Source: Byssothecium circinans (Eukaryota > Ascomycota > Dothideomycetes > Pleosporales > Massarinaceae). Taken from it: 37,188 nt of DNA. The translations under genes and the position numbers were made by a program. The stretch spans positions 1 through 37,188 of the forward strand of contig ML977072.1 of NCBI GenBank assembly GCA_010015675.1. The letters are read 5' to 3'. The notes beneath the pieces were generated by a model, which saw only the letters and a list, made by a program, of their open reading frames with translations, made no database searches and was not told the DNA's origin. Numbering within the stretch: position 1 is the first letter of the stretch; each line of letters starts with the position of its first letter. This document shows positions 21,095 to 32,960 of the stretch, piece by piece.

Positions 21095-21459
21095 CTATCC
21101 TACAATGCGAAAATCAGATAGACTCAATCTGGTTTTTAGGTGCACCGTGCGCGCTGAAATACAGGGGCCTATCCTACAATGCGAAAATCAGATAGACTCA
21201 ATCTGGTTTTTAGGTGCACCGTGCGCGCTGAAATACAGGGGCCTATCCTACAATGCGAAAATCAGATAGACTCAATCTGGTTTTTAGGTGCACCGTGCGC
21301 GCTGAAATACAGGGGCCTATCCTACAATGCGAAAATCAGATAGACTCAATCTGGTTTTTAGGTGCACCGTGCGCGCTGAAATACAGGGGCCTATCTGATT
21401 TACGAACTTCGTGAAATACAGGGGCCTATCTGATTTACGAACTTCGAAAAACCAGATAG
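21094..21459. repeat. 74-bp minisatellite (four perfect units) plus two short derivatives
   Basis: Units start at 21094, 21168, 21242 and 21316, each 74 bp and identical as far as I can read (CCTATCCTACAATGCG ... GAAATACAGGGG). They are followed by a 35-bp derivative at 21390 and another at 21425 that begin CCTATCTGATTTACGAACTT. The last derivative ends with CAGATAGG, which pairs with its own CCTATCTG start. Perfect identity implies recent amplification, and there is no RIP damage. Confidence 0.95.
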
Positions 21460-22180
21460 GGTCCAAGACAACGGAAGTCAAGGCTGCAATTTTACAGCCT
21501 GGTGCAACGCGACACGGCGAATCCAGCGCAGGTTTCCATGCAATAATCCGACGTTGGGCTCGCGAGCAATATAGGTGGAAGTGCTGGGGGGTTGATGTTC
21601 ATGATAGCGACCCGTGCGCGCGCAAGCGAAGCCAGTGACACCACTACCATCACCAAAATCACGTTGTATAGAGCCAACCCAGCAGCATGGAGCAGTTAAA
21701 CAGTATTTTTAAATATTCGCGGGTATATCGCGTTGCTATTTGTAAGACCCACCATCATGCCGTGGTATGGTCCTAGTTGCGTACCCACCTAGACCGCAAG
21801 CATAAGGAATTCACCCTAAAGACGCGCTAGAAAGTAGTTTTGGCCGCTGGATCATTCCGTTAATGGGCGACTACAGAAGATGAAGTCGTGTTTCCTAAGC
21901 CTGAATCTAGGCCTATCCCCCACCTAGAAGTATACAAGGATAGATTCATGTGCATAGGGTCTACAGCCAGTAATCAAGCGTGTAGTCACATATATCGCAC
22001 CATACAAGATATCCAGAACCATTGCCGGTCTGAGCACGGCTGGCAGAATACAAGGAAGCGAGGCTAACCTGGCAAAGGCCAGCAGCCAGAGCATTCCATC
22101 ATATAGATAGAAGGGGTGTCGTACTAGAAGTTCCAGCCCGCAGGCCATCTAGGCAAGCCGTTTGCGGTTAGTGAGCCTAA
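21460..22180. other. Region without a confident gene, edge of RIP-affected DNA
   Basis: Up to about 22150 the DNA is not RIP-altered (CAG and TGG are common); beyond that TAG dominates. A 74-codon minus frame at 21924-22148 (HPFYLYDGMLWLLAF) is hydrophobic and distantly recalls the end of RTA1-like membrane proteins. It has a stop directly before its ATG and I do not call it. No other feature is seen. Confidence 0.4.
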
Positions 22181-22949
22181 GCAAAACTAGCACAGACCTA
22201 ACTATGGGGATGAGGATGAGGACATCTAGCGAGCCATTACCGTGTCATTAAGCTAGGCGACCGCTAACATAGAGCTTTCTAGGAAGAGGTAGCAGGACTA
22301 TATTAACGCTAACTAAGACTAGTACATGTTTAACGCGTATCTAGACCGCGCTAGGTGGGCGAAACATTTAAAGGGCTTAGACCATAGTTAGCTGTTAACC
22401 ACCGTCTAGAAGCTAGGGCCCAGAGAGAAGGCGTTAAATAAGGTGTGTTAGGTATTACAGATAGTTATCTATAAGGCCTAGTAGTCGTCGCGGTCCACTA
22501 TAGTAGGGTTAGCAGCCATGAACTACATTAACTAGCGTGAGGTGGGCAGTATCACTAATAAGAAGCCATTTAACGCACGGTAGACGGGCAAGACTATAGT
22601 CAAGTACAGTGGGTAGTAGTTAGAGATCATATAGTACATTTAGTAGACCCATAAGCTACCTAAGATTAGCGCGGACGAAGAGCATAAGGTCTAAAGTAGG
22701 AGGCCACTATACCATTTAACCACCTAGTAGGAAAGGCCATTGCAAAAAATCAAAGCTATGGTAGGGCGAGACGAGGACGAGGACGGGGACGGTTAGTTTT
22801 CTGAGTCTAATAGTAACGACGGATTCAACACAGAATAAGAAGAAGAGCTAGAGGAATAGGTGTTGAAGTTCATATTACAGTTGCTAGACCATGAACTAGG
22901 AGATAATAAGTATAGTAGTACGTTAATTAGCGCTATAGCCGTGCTAGGG

Positions 22950-25914
22950 CAGACTAGTCATTAATCAATTAATTAATCTAACGCCTTTTAAGTTGATTGA
23001 TTAAGTTCCTGGCAGAGCTCTAATTGAGTTGAGATTGATTAAGCTCTACTGCGCGGAGCTCAAATTGAGTTGAGTTGATTAACGAGATAGGAGCTCGAAG
23101 TTGAGTTGATTGAGATTAATTAAGAGTTGATTAGTTACTTAGCCTTAAGGCCTATCCTTCTCTAAGATCAGATGGATTACAACGCGCTAAGTAACTCAGG
23201 CTTCATATTGAGCCGTCGTACGCCAAGTAGATCTCTGAGCTTGCTAAAGGTCCTCTTACAGTCGGCCGAGGCAGCTAGAATAGAGTAGATATCAAGGGCT
23301 AGTTAAGAGAGAATGGGGTATCAAGAGCGCGTAACCAGCTAGTAGTTGATTAGGTAGGTTGTAAGAGGATTATCCTCCACTAAAGGCGCCTCACGCTTCC
23401 ACATATTATACTTATCGTTGATCGTACTAGCTACCTGCTTTTAGCCTGCCTTGATAGAGTTCCGGAGGAAGTCATCTCGCCCTAACGCTTTGCCAACGCG
23501 CTGGCGCTTATGTGGCCGCGCAGCTCCCTTAGGAGATAATTGCCTACTTACCTTTGTAGCCATCTTATCCTTATATAATCTCTATAGTTATAAGAAGGAC
23601 TAGTAACCTTGCTCTAACTAGCCTTTAAAAGGATAAGGGCCCTTAATAGTCTTATTATAGTTATCTAGTACATCCTATAGGTCTTTAAGCGTGTGTTTAT
23701 ACGTAGGATGGAGGATTATTACCGCGAAGTAGATAAGAGAGTCTCTAAGCTTGTTATAATACTTAGAGAGCTTTGCGTGGGCGTTATTAACGTTAGTCTT
23801 AAGATGATCCTCTGGCGCGTTAGGATCTTCATAATTAATACCCTATAGTCTCTCTTTTTAAGCTTTAAGTTGAGCTAATAGCTATTTAAAGGTAATGAGA
23901 ACCTCCTAAATAGTACTATAGCTACTAGAAGCGCCTCTACCCTATAGTAACATAGTAGCCTCCTTAAATGGCTTAAGTAGCTGCTTATACTTAGTTATCA
24001 TTACCTAGTCCTTTGTCTGCAGTCCTCCTTCTTAGATGAACTTGCGTGGCTGCTCACGCGGCTCTTTCTAGTGAGTGGCTGTAGCTACTTAGTATTCCTC
24101 TATCTTTAGGCAGATATAGGCGTTAAGGGGCGTATAGAGCTTGCAGGCGTGATCAAAGCAATCATAATAGGAGTTCCAGCGAGTCTTAACGGGCTTAATA
24201 AGCTCCCTTGGCTTAAACGGCTAGTTACAGTTCTTTGCGTCCTCTTCTTAAAGTCTTATAAACAGCTCTTAGTTCTGTGGCGATGATGTAGTAGAAGAAA
24301 TCGCGTTAAAGAGTACCGCAATAGGACTAAACTATCGCTACTTAGCTATAAAGCCCTCTTCTTCCTACTTAAGCGTTAACGTAGCAAAGTACTATATAGT
24401 AAGGTAGCCCTACGTTAATATTAAGCTCCTTATTCTTAAAAGAGTCCTTGTCCTTGCCCTATATAATCACCTACGCGGCAAGGTTAAGAATGTGGCATGT
24501 ACAGCGTAACCAGCGATAAGGCGCGTAAAAGCTAAGATCTTCTACTAGGAACTCTACAGCAACGTCGTTGTTCGTAGCGTTATCTAAAATAAAATAGCCA
24601 ACACGTTCTCTATCTATCTTAAAGGCCTTAAGCGTGTCAGATACTAGAGAGCCAATATTTGCGCTAGAGTGTTGCCCATATAGCATGGGTAGGCTAAGCA
24701 GGTAGTCCACTGGCTTAGCAGCCTTATCAAGATAGTGTACGCAGATTCCCGTAATCACTTTCTTATTGCCCGTCGACGTCTAGTTGTTAAAGGAGAGGTA
24801 GATAAGGGTAGTCGCTTTATAGAGGTGCTCTACGACGGCTGGTATTAACGCCTTATACTTAGTAATAATATTATTGCGGAGAGATATATAGCTCTTCTAT
24901 AAGTAGGATTTAGCTAGTAGATTAGCGGCCTATACTAGCGCGCGGAAGGAGGGTTTCTTAATCACTTAGAGTGACTAGTTGTCGTCAGCGATCTAATAAG
25001 TAACTACTCAAAGAAACTTAGTGCGGTTGAAGCTTCCTACTAGCTCGTTAGCTACCTCTTAAGATACCTTAGTCCCCTTCATCTGCATGGCAGCGAGTAT
25101 TAACGTTTGATTAGCTGGGGCCTTTATGATCTTGCCTGATTTATCGTAGCCGTGGCTAGGCTTGAATTGTGCTAGATAGCTCGCTATAGAGCTAGTAGAA
25201 AGACTAACGTTATACTCTCCACTAAATCTCTTATAGGTGTAGTAGTACCTGCAAAGCTAGTACTTCTTCTACTACTCTTAATGCTAGACTAGCCAGCCAT
25301 ATAGGTATATCTAGCTTGGTTTAGACCTGCGTGAGTGTTCATAGGGCCGCTTCTATAGATGAGGTACTCTATTCTAATCTAGGCCGTTGTATACGTTATT
25401 ATTAATATTAGAATCTTCGCGGGGTAGGGGATTAGGGTTATTAAAGACTTTGGACGCGTTGATTTCAGGGCGCCTAGAGGCGGCTTTTAGAGGCGGGCGC
25501 TTACTATTTGCGCGTGCGGCTGCTTTCTTGAAGGCCTTGTGAAGATTCTCGTTCATAATCTGTATAGGTAGGCGCGTAGGTAGGTAGGTAGGTAGTTTTA
25601 GTAAGGTAGTTATAGTGGCCGTTAAAAGAAGTTATAGTGTTAAGCCTTACCTAAGGCTACGCGCAAGGTACTTACTAAGCAGGTTATTAATAGGCGTATA
25701 TCCTAGGTGTAATAGCCCCTCATAATTTACTCTATGAAACAAAATTTTACTATATACTTAGAGCTTAACTTGAACTTAATTAACTTAATCAATCTGGGAT
25801 CTCCAAGTTGAGTTGTGGTTGAGTTCCACCTATCTTGAGTTGAGTTATGGTTGATTAGCCATGTTAATCAATCAATCAATCTGATTGAGTTCAGGTTGAT
25901 TGATGACCAGTCTA
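22950..25914 (-). mobile_element. hAT-3 transposon, second copy of hAT-2
   Basis: The ends are CAGACTAGTCATTAATCAA and, inverted, TTGATTGATGACCAGTCTA. They are flanked by the exact 8-bp duplication TGCTAGGG at 22942-22949 and 25915-25922. It is 2965 bp and gap-free, so it serves as the reference for the gap in hAT-2. In a sampled 39-base stretch (23163 on, against 13299 on) the four differences are all C>T or G>A in this copy. The helicase frame continues across the insertion. Confidence 0.93.
23148..25556 (-). pseudogene. hAT transposase (hAT-3), heavily RIP-mutated
   Basis: Same protein as in hAT-2. The start MNENLHKAFKKAAARANSKR is at 25556. The central open piece 24471-24758 keeps ITGICVHYLDKAAKPVDYLL, LVSDTLKAFKIDRERVGYF and the C..H motif LRCTCHILNLAA. 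The dimerisation region near 23170-23440, open in hAT-2, has stops here. The extra upstream ATG of hAT-2 is ACG in this copy, which argues for the downstream start. Confidence 0.85.
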
Positions 25915-28235
25915 TGCTAGGGATTGACGCCAACTGCAGGTGGATGACACCGTTGCTGTACACGCCTAAGCAAGCCGCCGTCGTTAATGTGTCGCGCATG
26001 TTAGTGTTGTACTAGTTAACGCAGATGCGCAAGGTCCGTAGAGCTAAGTTAGAGGTAGAAGGGTAGAGTTAGCAGGACGCAGAAGATATAGCACCTAGCC
26101 ATTTCTACTTTATAAAGGAAATGGCTAACCGCTTTATAATGTTAACTAAGTATAATAGCGAGCTGACTCCCATTAACGCCATCTAGCAGTTAAAGGCATA
26201 CGGGATAAAGATCTAGTACAGTTTCAGCGTAGAAGGCGTGGTGGATTAGGTGGATAATACATTATTATATAGTAATATCTGCTTTAGCATGCCACAGTTG
26301 CGGTTGATGATCCATGGCATGGTTGCTAGCGCGCAGAAGCAATTGATGGAGGCGTTGATGCTGTTACAAGTTAATAAGGAGGGCAGCGTCGTGCCAGGCA
26401 CCACCGCATTACCTAAAATCCATTGGGATAGGTTAGTGGACAACCTAGCTAAGCAGAAAATAGGGTAGAGTTTCATAGAAGATGCCCGTAACACGGACGC
26501 CATTAACGCGGAGTTTCCCCTAACATGGTTAGAGTAGTAGTTAATCAATAAGCTACAGTTAATAAGGGAGTTCGTTGACAGAATAGCGACTAGAGCGGCT
26601 ATAGCCGTTGGCAGGCCCGTAGTATAGAACTAAGACTAGATCAAGGCATACTAATAAGCTATAAGGGAGTTCTGGCAAGAGTTAGCAGCGTTAGTGCACA
26701 TAATAGGGGGGTCACTAGTATGAGGAACTAAGCTAGTAACAATCTAGTATAAGAATAGCGCAAATAGAGAGAGTTAGGGGATTTTTATTAAAGGTAGGTT
26801 AGTAGTATATGTGACCATGTACTATAAAAATATTAGGTAGTTAGGGAGCACTAAGGTGATCCACCAATATTTACCGCGTAAAGTGGGCGAGTTAATGGTG
26901 TATTATTTATGGTTCACACTACCGTTTGTGGAGAAGATAGAACGCATGTAGGGTAGCAAGGAGGTTAAGTCCAGCGCGTACATTTAGGAACCTAAGCTAG
27001 AGAAGGAATGGACCATGCCCTAGCGAAAGAAGTGGATAACTAATGACCGTTCATAGCAGAGGGTAGGAGGCGAAGGGGAAGAGGAAGACGGCCATGCGGT
27101 TAAGCTGTAGAATAGTAACTAGGTTAAGCACGCTATCTAGAAGGCTTCGTTAGAGTACATGGGCGTTCCCGTGACTATCATAGGATAGAGGCATAGGACT
27201 AAGGCAATTTACCGCTGATACATTAATAGCAAGACAGCCATGCGGACGTTAGTACAGGCTAACAAGGATGATGAGGGGGAGAAGGAAGATAAAGCAACTA
27301 ATCTACAGACTAGGCACAGTTCCCACATTAGCGGGTTAATATACGGGCGGCTGATTAGTGAGGCCATGTTCAGCACCAAGTCCAAGTGGGCAGCGTTCCA
27401 GTGGGTGAGCGAGGAGTGGCACGCATTTTTGCAGATGCCATCCGCATTTAAGGCGCGGCGCAATAGGGGAACAAGGGCCGCAGCCGCCGCACGCAGAGAA
27501 GCCACGGAAGAGGAGTACCAACGGTAGAGGATAATATAGCACGTAGACGTTAAGGAGGAGTTACGGAAGTTAGTAGACTAGCAGGCGACGTTCTACAGCG
27601 TGCAGAAGCTAGCGGTGCAGGCTATCATGCAGTAAAAGAGCCCCGTGGTAGCGATCATGGGGATAGGGGCAGGTAAGAGCGTGTTATTCATGCTGCCGGC
27701 GTCAGTTTCTAGTGGGGTGACGGTGGTCATCATGCCACTAGTATTGTTATGGGGGAACATAAAGGAGCAGTGCGATAAGTTAGGGATTACGTGTGTGGAG
27801 TGGGATAGTTGCAGGCCACACGAGTGGGCATAGGTAGTGTTAGTAACGCCTAAGTCTGCCGTAGGGGAAGCGTTTAGGCATTTCATGAACTGCTAGCGCG
27901 CCATGGGCTGGTTAGATCAGATCATGGTAGATAAGTGCCACGTAGTATTAGATTTAGTGTAGGGGTGGAGAGCATAGATGTTGGTATTATAGAGGTTAGT
28001 CATGGTAGAGACGTAGATGGTGTATTTAATAGCAACGTTACGGCCTAGTAAGGAGGCGCAATTCATATAGCTAATAGGGTTGCTAGATAGAGAGCAGTGC
28101 TAGTAGTTCTAGGGGGTGACATCACGGCTAAACATCTAATATTAAGTGTAGGAATATAACGTGGAAGAAGAGGAGGAGGCCGTGCATAGGTTAGTAGGGG
28201 GGTTAAAGCAGAAGTACCCTAACTAAGAGGACGCG

Positions 28236-28255
28236 ATAGATTATACCTAATCTAT
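28236..28255. repeat. Hairpin near the left end of helicase element A
   Basis: ATAGATTA, loop TACC, TAATCTAT: eight perfect pairs, 14-18 bp from the element's left end. In copy B the same place reads ACGGATTA TGCC TAATCCGT, also perfect. The arms changed together by RIP-type transitions. Confidence 0.8.
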
Positions 28256-28539
28256 GGCGGAATAGGTCTAGCGTCAGGGTTGCTAGCCCAAATCCAGGGC
28301 GCGGATAGGGATAATCCGTAGGAACGAGAGGGCTAATCTATTCCACAGCGACACGTTCTCCTAATGAATTTTGTATGTAGCTATTGCTTAGTAGCATTAG
28401 GAGCACTAATCCCCCATCTTGTAGCTTCACCTTTTGCATTAGTAATGGTTAAGGCGAGGGTAGACTCTTACAGCAATAGAGTTCTGCTAGAACGCACGGT
28501 CACCTGCAGCAATATTACTACAACCAAGCGCAACCCACC

Positions 28540-31500
28540 GCAGGAGAAATGGCAGCCAAACCCAATCACCGCTATCATTTAAGAAGATAAAAGAAAACTT
28601 TTAGTATCTTCGCGAGTATAAGGTGCTTGTCTGCAAGGAGCATGCTACTAGTGTATAGAATCTAAACACGCATCTACGTGATTATTACGCCGTAGCGAGC
28701 AAAGAGAGGGAGAGGATCATAGAGTACTATAGGTACTAGTAGATTAAGAAGCCTAAGGACGTTAACCTACCACCGCCACTAGGTCCGCTAATTAAGGAGC
28801 TAGGAGAGCCACTTAATAGGCTTTAATGTGCTAAGGAAGATTGCAACTTCATCATGATTAATCTAGATAGGCTACGGAAGCACTGTAAGGGTGAGCATGG
28901 GTTGCTATAGAGGGGTGATACGAGCACGCTTTTCTAAAAAGTTAAGGTGCAGACGTTCTTCTAGGCTCGTGGGCAGCGGCAATATTTCGTCGTTAACGCA
29001 GCAGTCGCGTTATCCGTCCCCCAAGAGGCGGCCGACGTCGTCCGTGCAAGGCTGGCCGAATGGGAGGTGATAACGCAGGCGCATAAAGAGGAGGCGCAGG
29101 TGATGGACGCAGAGGCCGCGAAGACTAACAAGACTAGCTAGTTCAAGTGGACGGGATAGCTAGAGCATCTCACGAAGCGGAATCTAGCGCATCTTGCACA
29201 TTAGATCTAACTGCCTGATTAGGGTGAAGTGAGGCTGCAGCGCGCCGCAAAGCTAGTTGAGCTACTAGTGGAGAGGAGCGTGGTCAAGCTGTAGACGCTT
29301 ACACGGGAAATAAGATAGTGGCTCTAGAGTATGAAGTGACAAGAGGTCAATCAACGGCTAATAGCCTAACTATAGAACCTAGAGAGTTAGGCCCGCTACG
29401 CTAGCTACATGGTTAAGTTCGTCTGCTACTTTCTGCGTATCATGGCTGATAAGCAGGCGAGGATAGAATGAAGTAGCCGCAGTAAGGATGGTGATAGTAA
29501 CGTAGACAGTGAGCAGGCAGATAAAGAGGACGTCTTAGATAATTAGAGCTCTAGGAGTAGTAGCGGCGGAAGTAATAGTAATAGTGATAGGGACAGCTAC
29601 CCCCACTATTAAAGCGGACGCACAGAAGAGATAGATCTTATAAAAGATGCGCGCGAGCTATTCTGCTAGAAGGGCCGTTAGAAGGAGCTGGCGGTAGCGC
29701 TGTAAGAGATGCTTAAGGATGACGATAACAATAATAATGATTAGGAATCCTGGCTAGAGGCATTGCTCACCGCACTTACATTATTTATCTTTGAGTCCGT
29801 GGGTGATCAGCCGTTTAGCAGCGGACTCATTCACTTTCTTACCGTGTTGGGCATCAACGCCGAGGCGAATCACTTGCGCACGGCAAAGAACTACTCGTAC
29901 ATACTCGCCGGCATGGTATACTGCATAAGGGTGCTCGCCATAGAGAAACTGCTTCTGGCGGCGTGCTGTGACGAGTAGACGGACGAGGACTAGGAACTCT
30001 TCTTACATGCGAGAGAGAAGTATCTAGCCGACGGCTCGTATAGTCTAATGAGTAAGGCGATCAGCTTGCTAGCGTATAGTAAGTACGTTGCGATAATAGC
30101 TAGTAACTTAGGTAATGCGTACTAGTTAAAGGACAAGAGGATCTTCTACTTGAATAGCCGACTGATCTACATCAGCCATTTCCGCAAGATGGCTTAGGAC
30201 ATGGTGGCTGAAGCTGAGCAGATGCTATAAGAGGAGCTATTCTAGGTGGTAAAGGCTGAGGATTAGTTCATCATTAAGCTAGAGCAGATCATTGATGACG
30301 TCACGTTCACGCGGCGAGGCATGTCTTTCATTAAGCAGCGCGACAACGGTCTTGAGGATAAGCTCAAGTGGATGCTAACCCAGGCCGAGTAGAGCGAGTA
30401 AGGCTGTACACTTCAGTTAAGTGATGGCAGGTAGAACGTTAAGTAGGTAAAGTAGTACTTGCGTTAAGTTAACTACTTCTTAACGCTGCTAATAGTCTGT
30501 GTGCACATGACGTCTAGGCAGCTAGGTTAGGGGTTGGAAGTGACGATGATGCGGCATTAGAATAGGTTGCTACAGGACCACAACATCTTCATCATGGACG
30601 GGTAAGTAATGACAGTAGTCCGCTATTATAAGTCATAGTTATAGTAGGATAAGCTAAAGGTGGTGCCGCGCTTTCTTCTACTATAGCTTAGGCAGGTCAT
30701 GGTGATGTACTTAGCGTACTTGTAGCCATTTCAGGAGTATCTAACGGTGCAGGTGCTTAGCGGCAGCTTCAGTAACTACGTGTAGGCTAATGAGTAGGGG
30801 CCGTAGGGGATAGATCAACTAACACGAGTACTTAGGCGGGAGATAGGTAAGAGACTTAGGGTTGAGCTGCACACGCTGGATTACCGGCATACGGCCGTTA
30901 GTATTGGCTGGGTGGTGGTTGGGGAGTCGTTCAGTAAGGGGTATCAAGATAAGATTAGGGAGATGGAGGAGGCTGAGGTAGATAAGGAGGGAGAAGACTT
31001 AGTTAAGCTATAGAGCGCGTAGATGATGATGATAGGGGTAGGGAACTATAGCGTGCTAATGGACATTATCAAGCATCTTAGCATACGCTTGATTGAAGCT
31101 TTCCGGCCGCTCAGCACGCTGTGGCACCGCTTCTTAGGGTTTGAAAGGGGTGAGGGCGAGCAGAAAGAGGCATGGACCAGCAGTAGTGAGGTAAGCAAGG
31201 TAGGGAAGAGATAGGAGCGCAGTAGTAGAGATAAGATTAGGGAGGAAGAGCCAGCACTATAGTGGAAGGGGACTTAGACGCGGGATGATTAGGATGAGGC
31301 TGTTAGGAAGGTAATGCAGCAGGTGCTTAGTCAAGAGGAGGTTAGTTTCTAATCAGTTAAGCAGGAGCAGGCGCTACACGCGGTGCTTAATAGATAGACA
31401 CTACTTATTATTATGCTTCTAATAGGTGGAGGTAAGAGTCTACTGTTTAGTGTACTAGCTTGCTTAGAGGGCGCCAGGATGACGGTGGTAGTAGTGCCGT

Positions 31501-32960
31501 ATTAAGCGCTCATTAAGGACTTGGTAGGCCGTATGCGGAAGTACGGCATTAACTGCATGGAGTAGAAGCATGGCGAGAGCAACCTAGTAGCTATAGTAGT
31601 AGTTAGCGCGGACGTAGCAGGTAACATAATAAGTAACAGGAACTTCTTAGGCTACGCAAACATGCTAAGCGGTAAGGGGCTACTAGAGCGGGTAGTGGTG
31701 GATGAGAGTTATCTTATCTTTACGTTAAGTGACTAGCGGCCAAAGCTAAAGACGTTAAAGAATCTTTGACTACTACCGTGCCTAATGGTGCTGCTCACGG
31801 CAACGCTTCCACTAGTGCAAGAGGTAGAGCTATGCAGTAGTATGCTAATCTAGTGCGTGACGTACGTCTGAGCGAACACAGTGCGGCCGAATACTCAGTA
31901 TTTTGTGTCATGGTGCAAGCCTGGCAAGTTATAAGAGACAGCCGTAGTAGTAGGTTAGTAACAGCAGTAGCTACTATAGGATAGGGGATAGAAGGGGGTT
32001 GTGTACTATCGCAGTAAGAAGTAGTGCGAGGACATGGCAGAGGCGCTAGGATATACGTACTATCACGCTAGGGTTCCTGACTAGGCAGAGCGGCTAGAGC
32101 AGTAGCTTAAGGATGGAGGGCTCATGGTAGCTACGTCAGCGCTAGGGATAGGGGTAGACTTTCCTAGGGTAGTGTATATACTGCACGTAGGGATGCCGTG
32201 TAGCATAATCAACTACGCGCAAGAGAGTAGGCATAGAGGATGAGCTGGTAAGTAGGTAGATTTAGTAATCTTAGTAGAGCACGGTGAGGTAGAGCAGATG
32301 ATGTAGTAGAAGAGTGAGGACTTAGATATATAGGTGATAGGCATGTTCTTAATTAGCGGCGGGTGTTGACGAGGGCTAATGAGCAGCTACTTAGACGGCA
32401 AGAGGGTGGCGTGCAACGATATCAAGTCAGCCAGGTGCGATAGGTGCGGGGAGGGGGTTCGTAAGTAGTAGGATTCACAGGGGGAGGCAAGTATAGAGTA
32501 GGAGCAGGTTCAAGGGGTGATAGAAGAGATGCGGGAGGGGTGTGCAATATGCTGGATATTAGGAGAGGCAGGGACGGACGAGTAGTAGGAGTATAAGATG
32601 ATGCAGTGCAGGGCGCAGCTAGGGTTGACTATAGCAGAGGTGGACAGGTTCCAGTAGGGGATACGCGATGGAGGTAGGAGTCATAGCTGTTAGTAGTACT
32701 AGGTTAGTTAGAAGTACTACGTGATAGGGGAGGATATCCGCAATTAATGTTAATGGCCGAACGTGGTAGTGCCGCTGGCAAGGGCTGCTGCTAAGGTAGA
32801 GATGGGGATTTAGATGATTCAAGGGTATAGATACAAGGGGGAGCTTAGTAGAGAGTGGCAGGAGTACGCCGTATAGCTAGGGAAATAGCATAAGTAGTGA
32901 ATATGGGGTGAATACTTTAGCAACGCAATAGTAGTTATAATAAAGGTGATACTATTTAAA
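28540..32960 (+). pseudogene. OrsD zinc-finger / recombinase-like / RecQ helicase giant protein, copy A
   Basis: About 1450 codons, RIP-inactivated. (1) OrsD-type (PF12013) N-terminus with two Cys/His finger halves: LVCKEHATGVQNLNTHLRDH near 28625-28685 and CAKEDCNFI..LDRLRKHCKGEH near 28830-28900. (2) Charged region with an acidic Ser/Asn-rich stretch near 29500-29600, then ALTLFIFESVGDQPFSSGLI and SYILAGMVYCIRVLAIEKLL (conserved in copy B). (3) A middle domain with recombinase-like boxes (30510-30560, HTLDYRHTAV at 30870, GNYSV near 31040). (4) Helicase: IGGGKSLLF (31420), VVVDES (31690), LLTATLPL (31790), YYRSKK (32000), LMVATSALGIGVDFPRVVYI (32120) and QESRHRG (32220), then a Cys pair ARCDRCGEG (32430). 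Motif order matches RecQ/telomere-linked helicases. The start is not fixed; the leader holds stops. Confidence 0.8.

Larger units (their letters stand above)
22180..28217 (+). mobile_element. Degenerate giant-helicase element 1, host of hAT-3 and of helicase element A
   Basis: Heavily RIP-altered DNA carrying one long plus-strand coding frame, interrupted by hAT-3 at 22950-25914. It ends abruptly at 28217, where the helicase domain is cut by helicase element A; the rest of the gene is not in the window. The left limit is set only by the change in base composition near 22150-22200. Whether this is a transposon or a subtelomere-type repeat gene cannot be told from one copy. Confidence 0.6.
22220..28217 (+). 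pseudogene. RecQ-type helicase with tyrosine-recombinase-like middle domain (interrupted)
   Basis: The frame can be followed as QDYINAN (22300), YMFNAYLDRARWAKHLKGLD, INREVG-type text and KYSG, to the hAT-3 site. It resumes at 25923 with IDANCRWMTPLLYTPKQAAV. Near 26690-26760 HIIGGSLV.GTKLVTI.YKN resembles recombinase box I (RIP-altered RGTEL). Near 27180-27215 VTIIG.RHRTKAIYR resembles box II, and LQTRHSSHISGLIYGR at 27300-27350 gives the H..Y end. The helicase follows: Walker A AIMGIGAGKSVLFMLPASVS (27650-27710), IMVDKCHVV for the DExH box (G>A changed) near 27925, and IATLRPSKEAQF (motif III) near 28030. It stops after GGLKQKYP. About one stop per 20-40 codons; inactive. Related fungal proteins include the telomere-linked RecQ helicases. 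Confidence 0.75.

Noticed and set aside
21924..22148. RTA1-like membrane protein fragment
   Set aside because: Resemblance is limited to one hydrophobic stretch, with a stop directly before the ATG. Too weak to call.
28215..28225. CCCTAA at the left end of helicase element A, read as a telomere seed
   Set aside because: Only one unit is present and the equivalent place in copy B reads GGCCTAA. A telomeric origin is not supported, although related helicases are often subtelomeric.
28364..28582. Open frame MNFVCSYCL.. as a small gene
   Set aside because: It lies in the leader of helicase element A, and the corresponding region of copy B is not open in that frame; it holds an opposite-strand frame instead.
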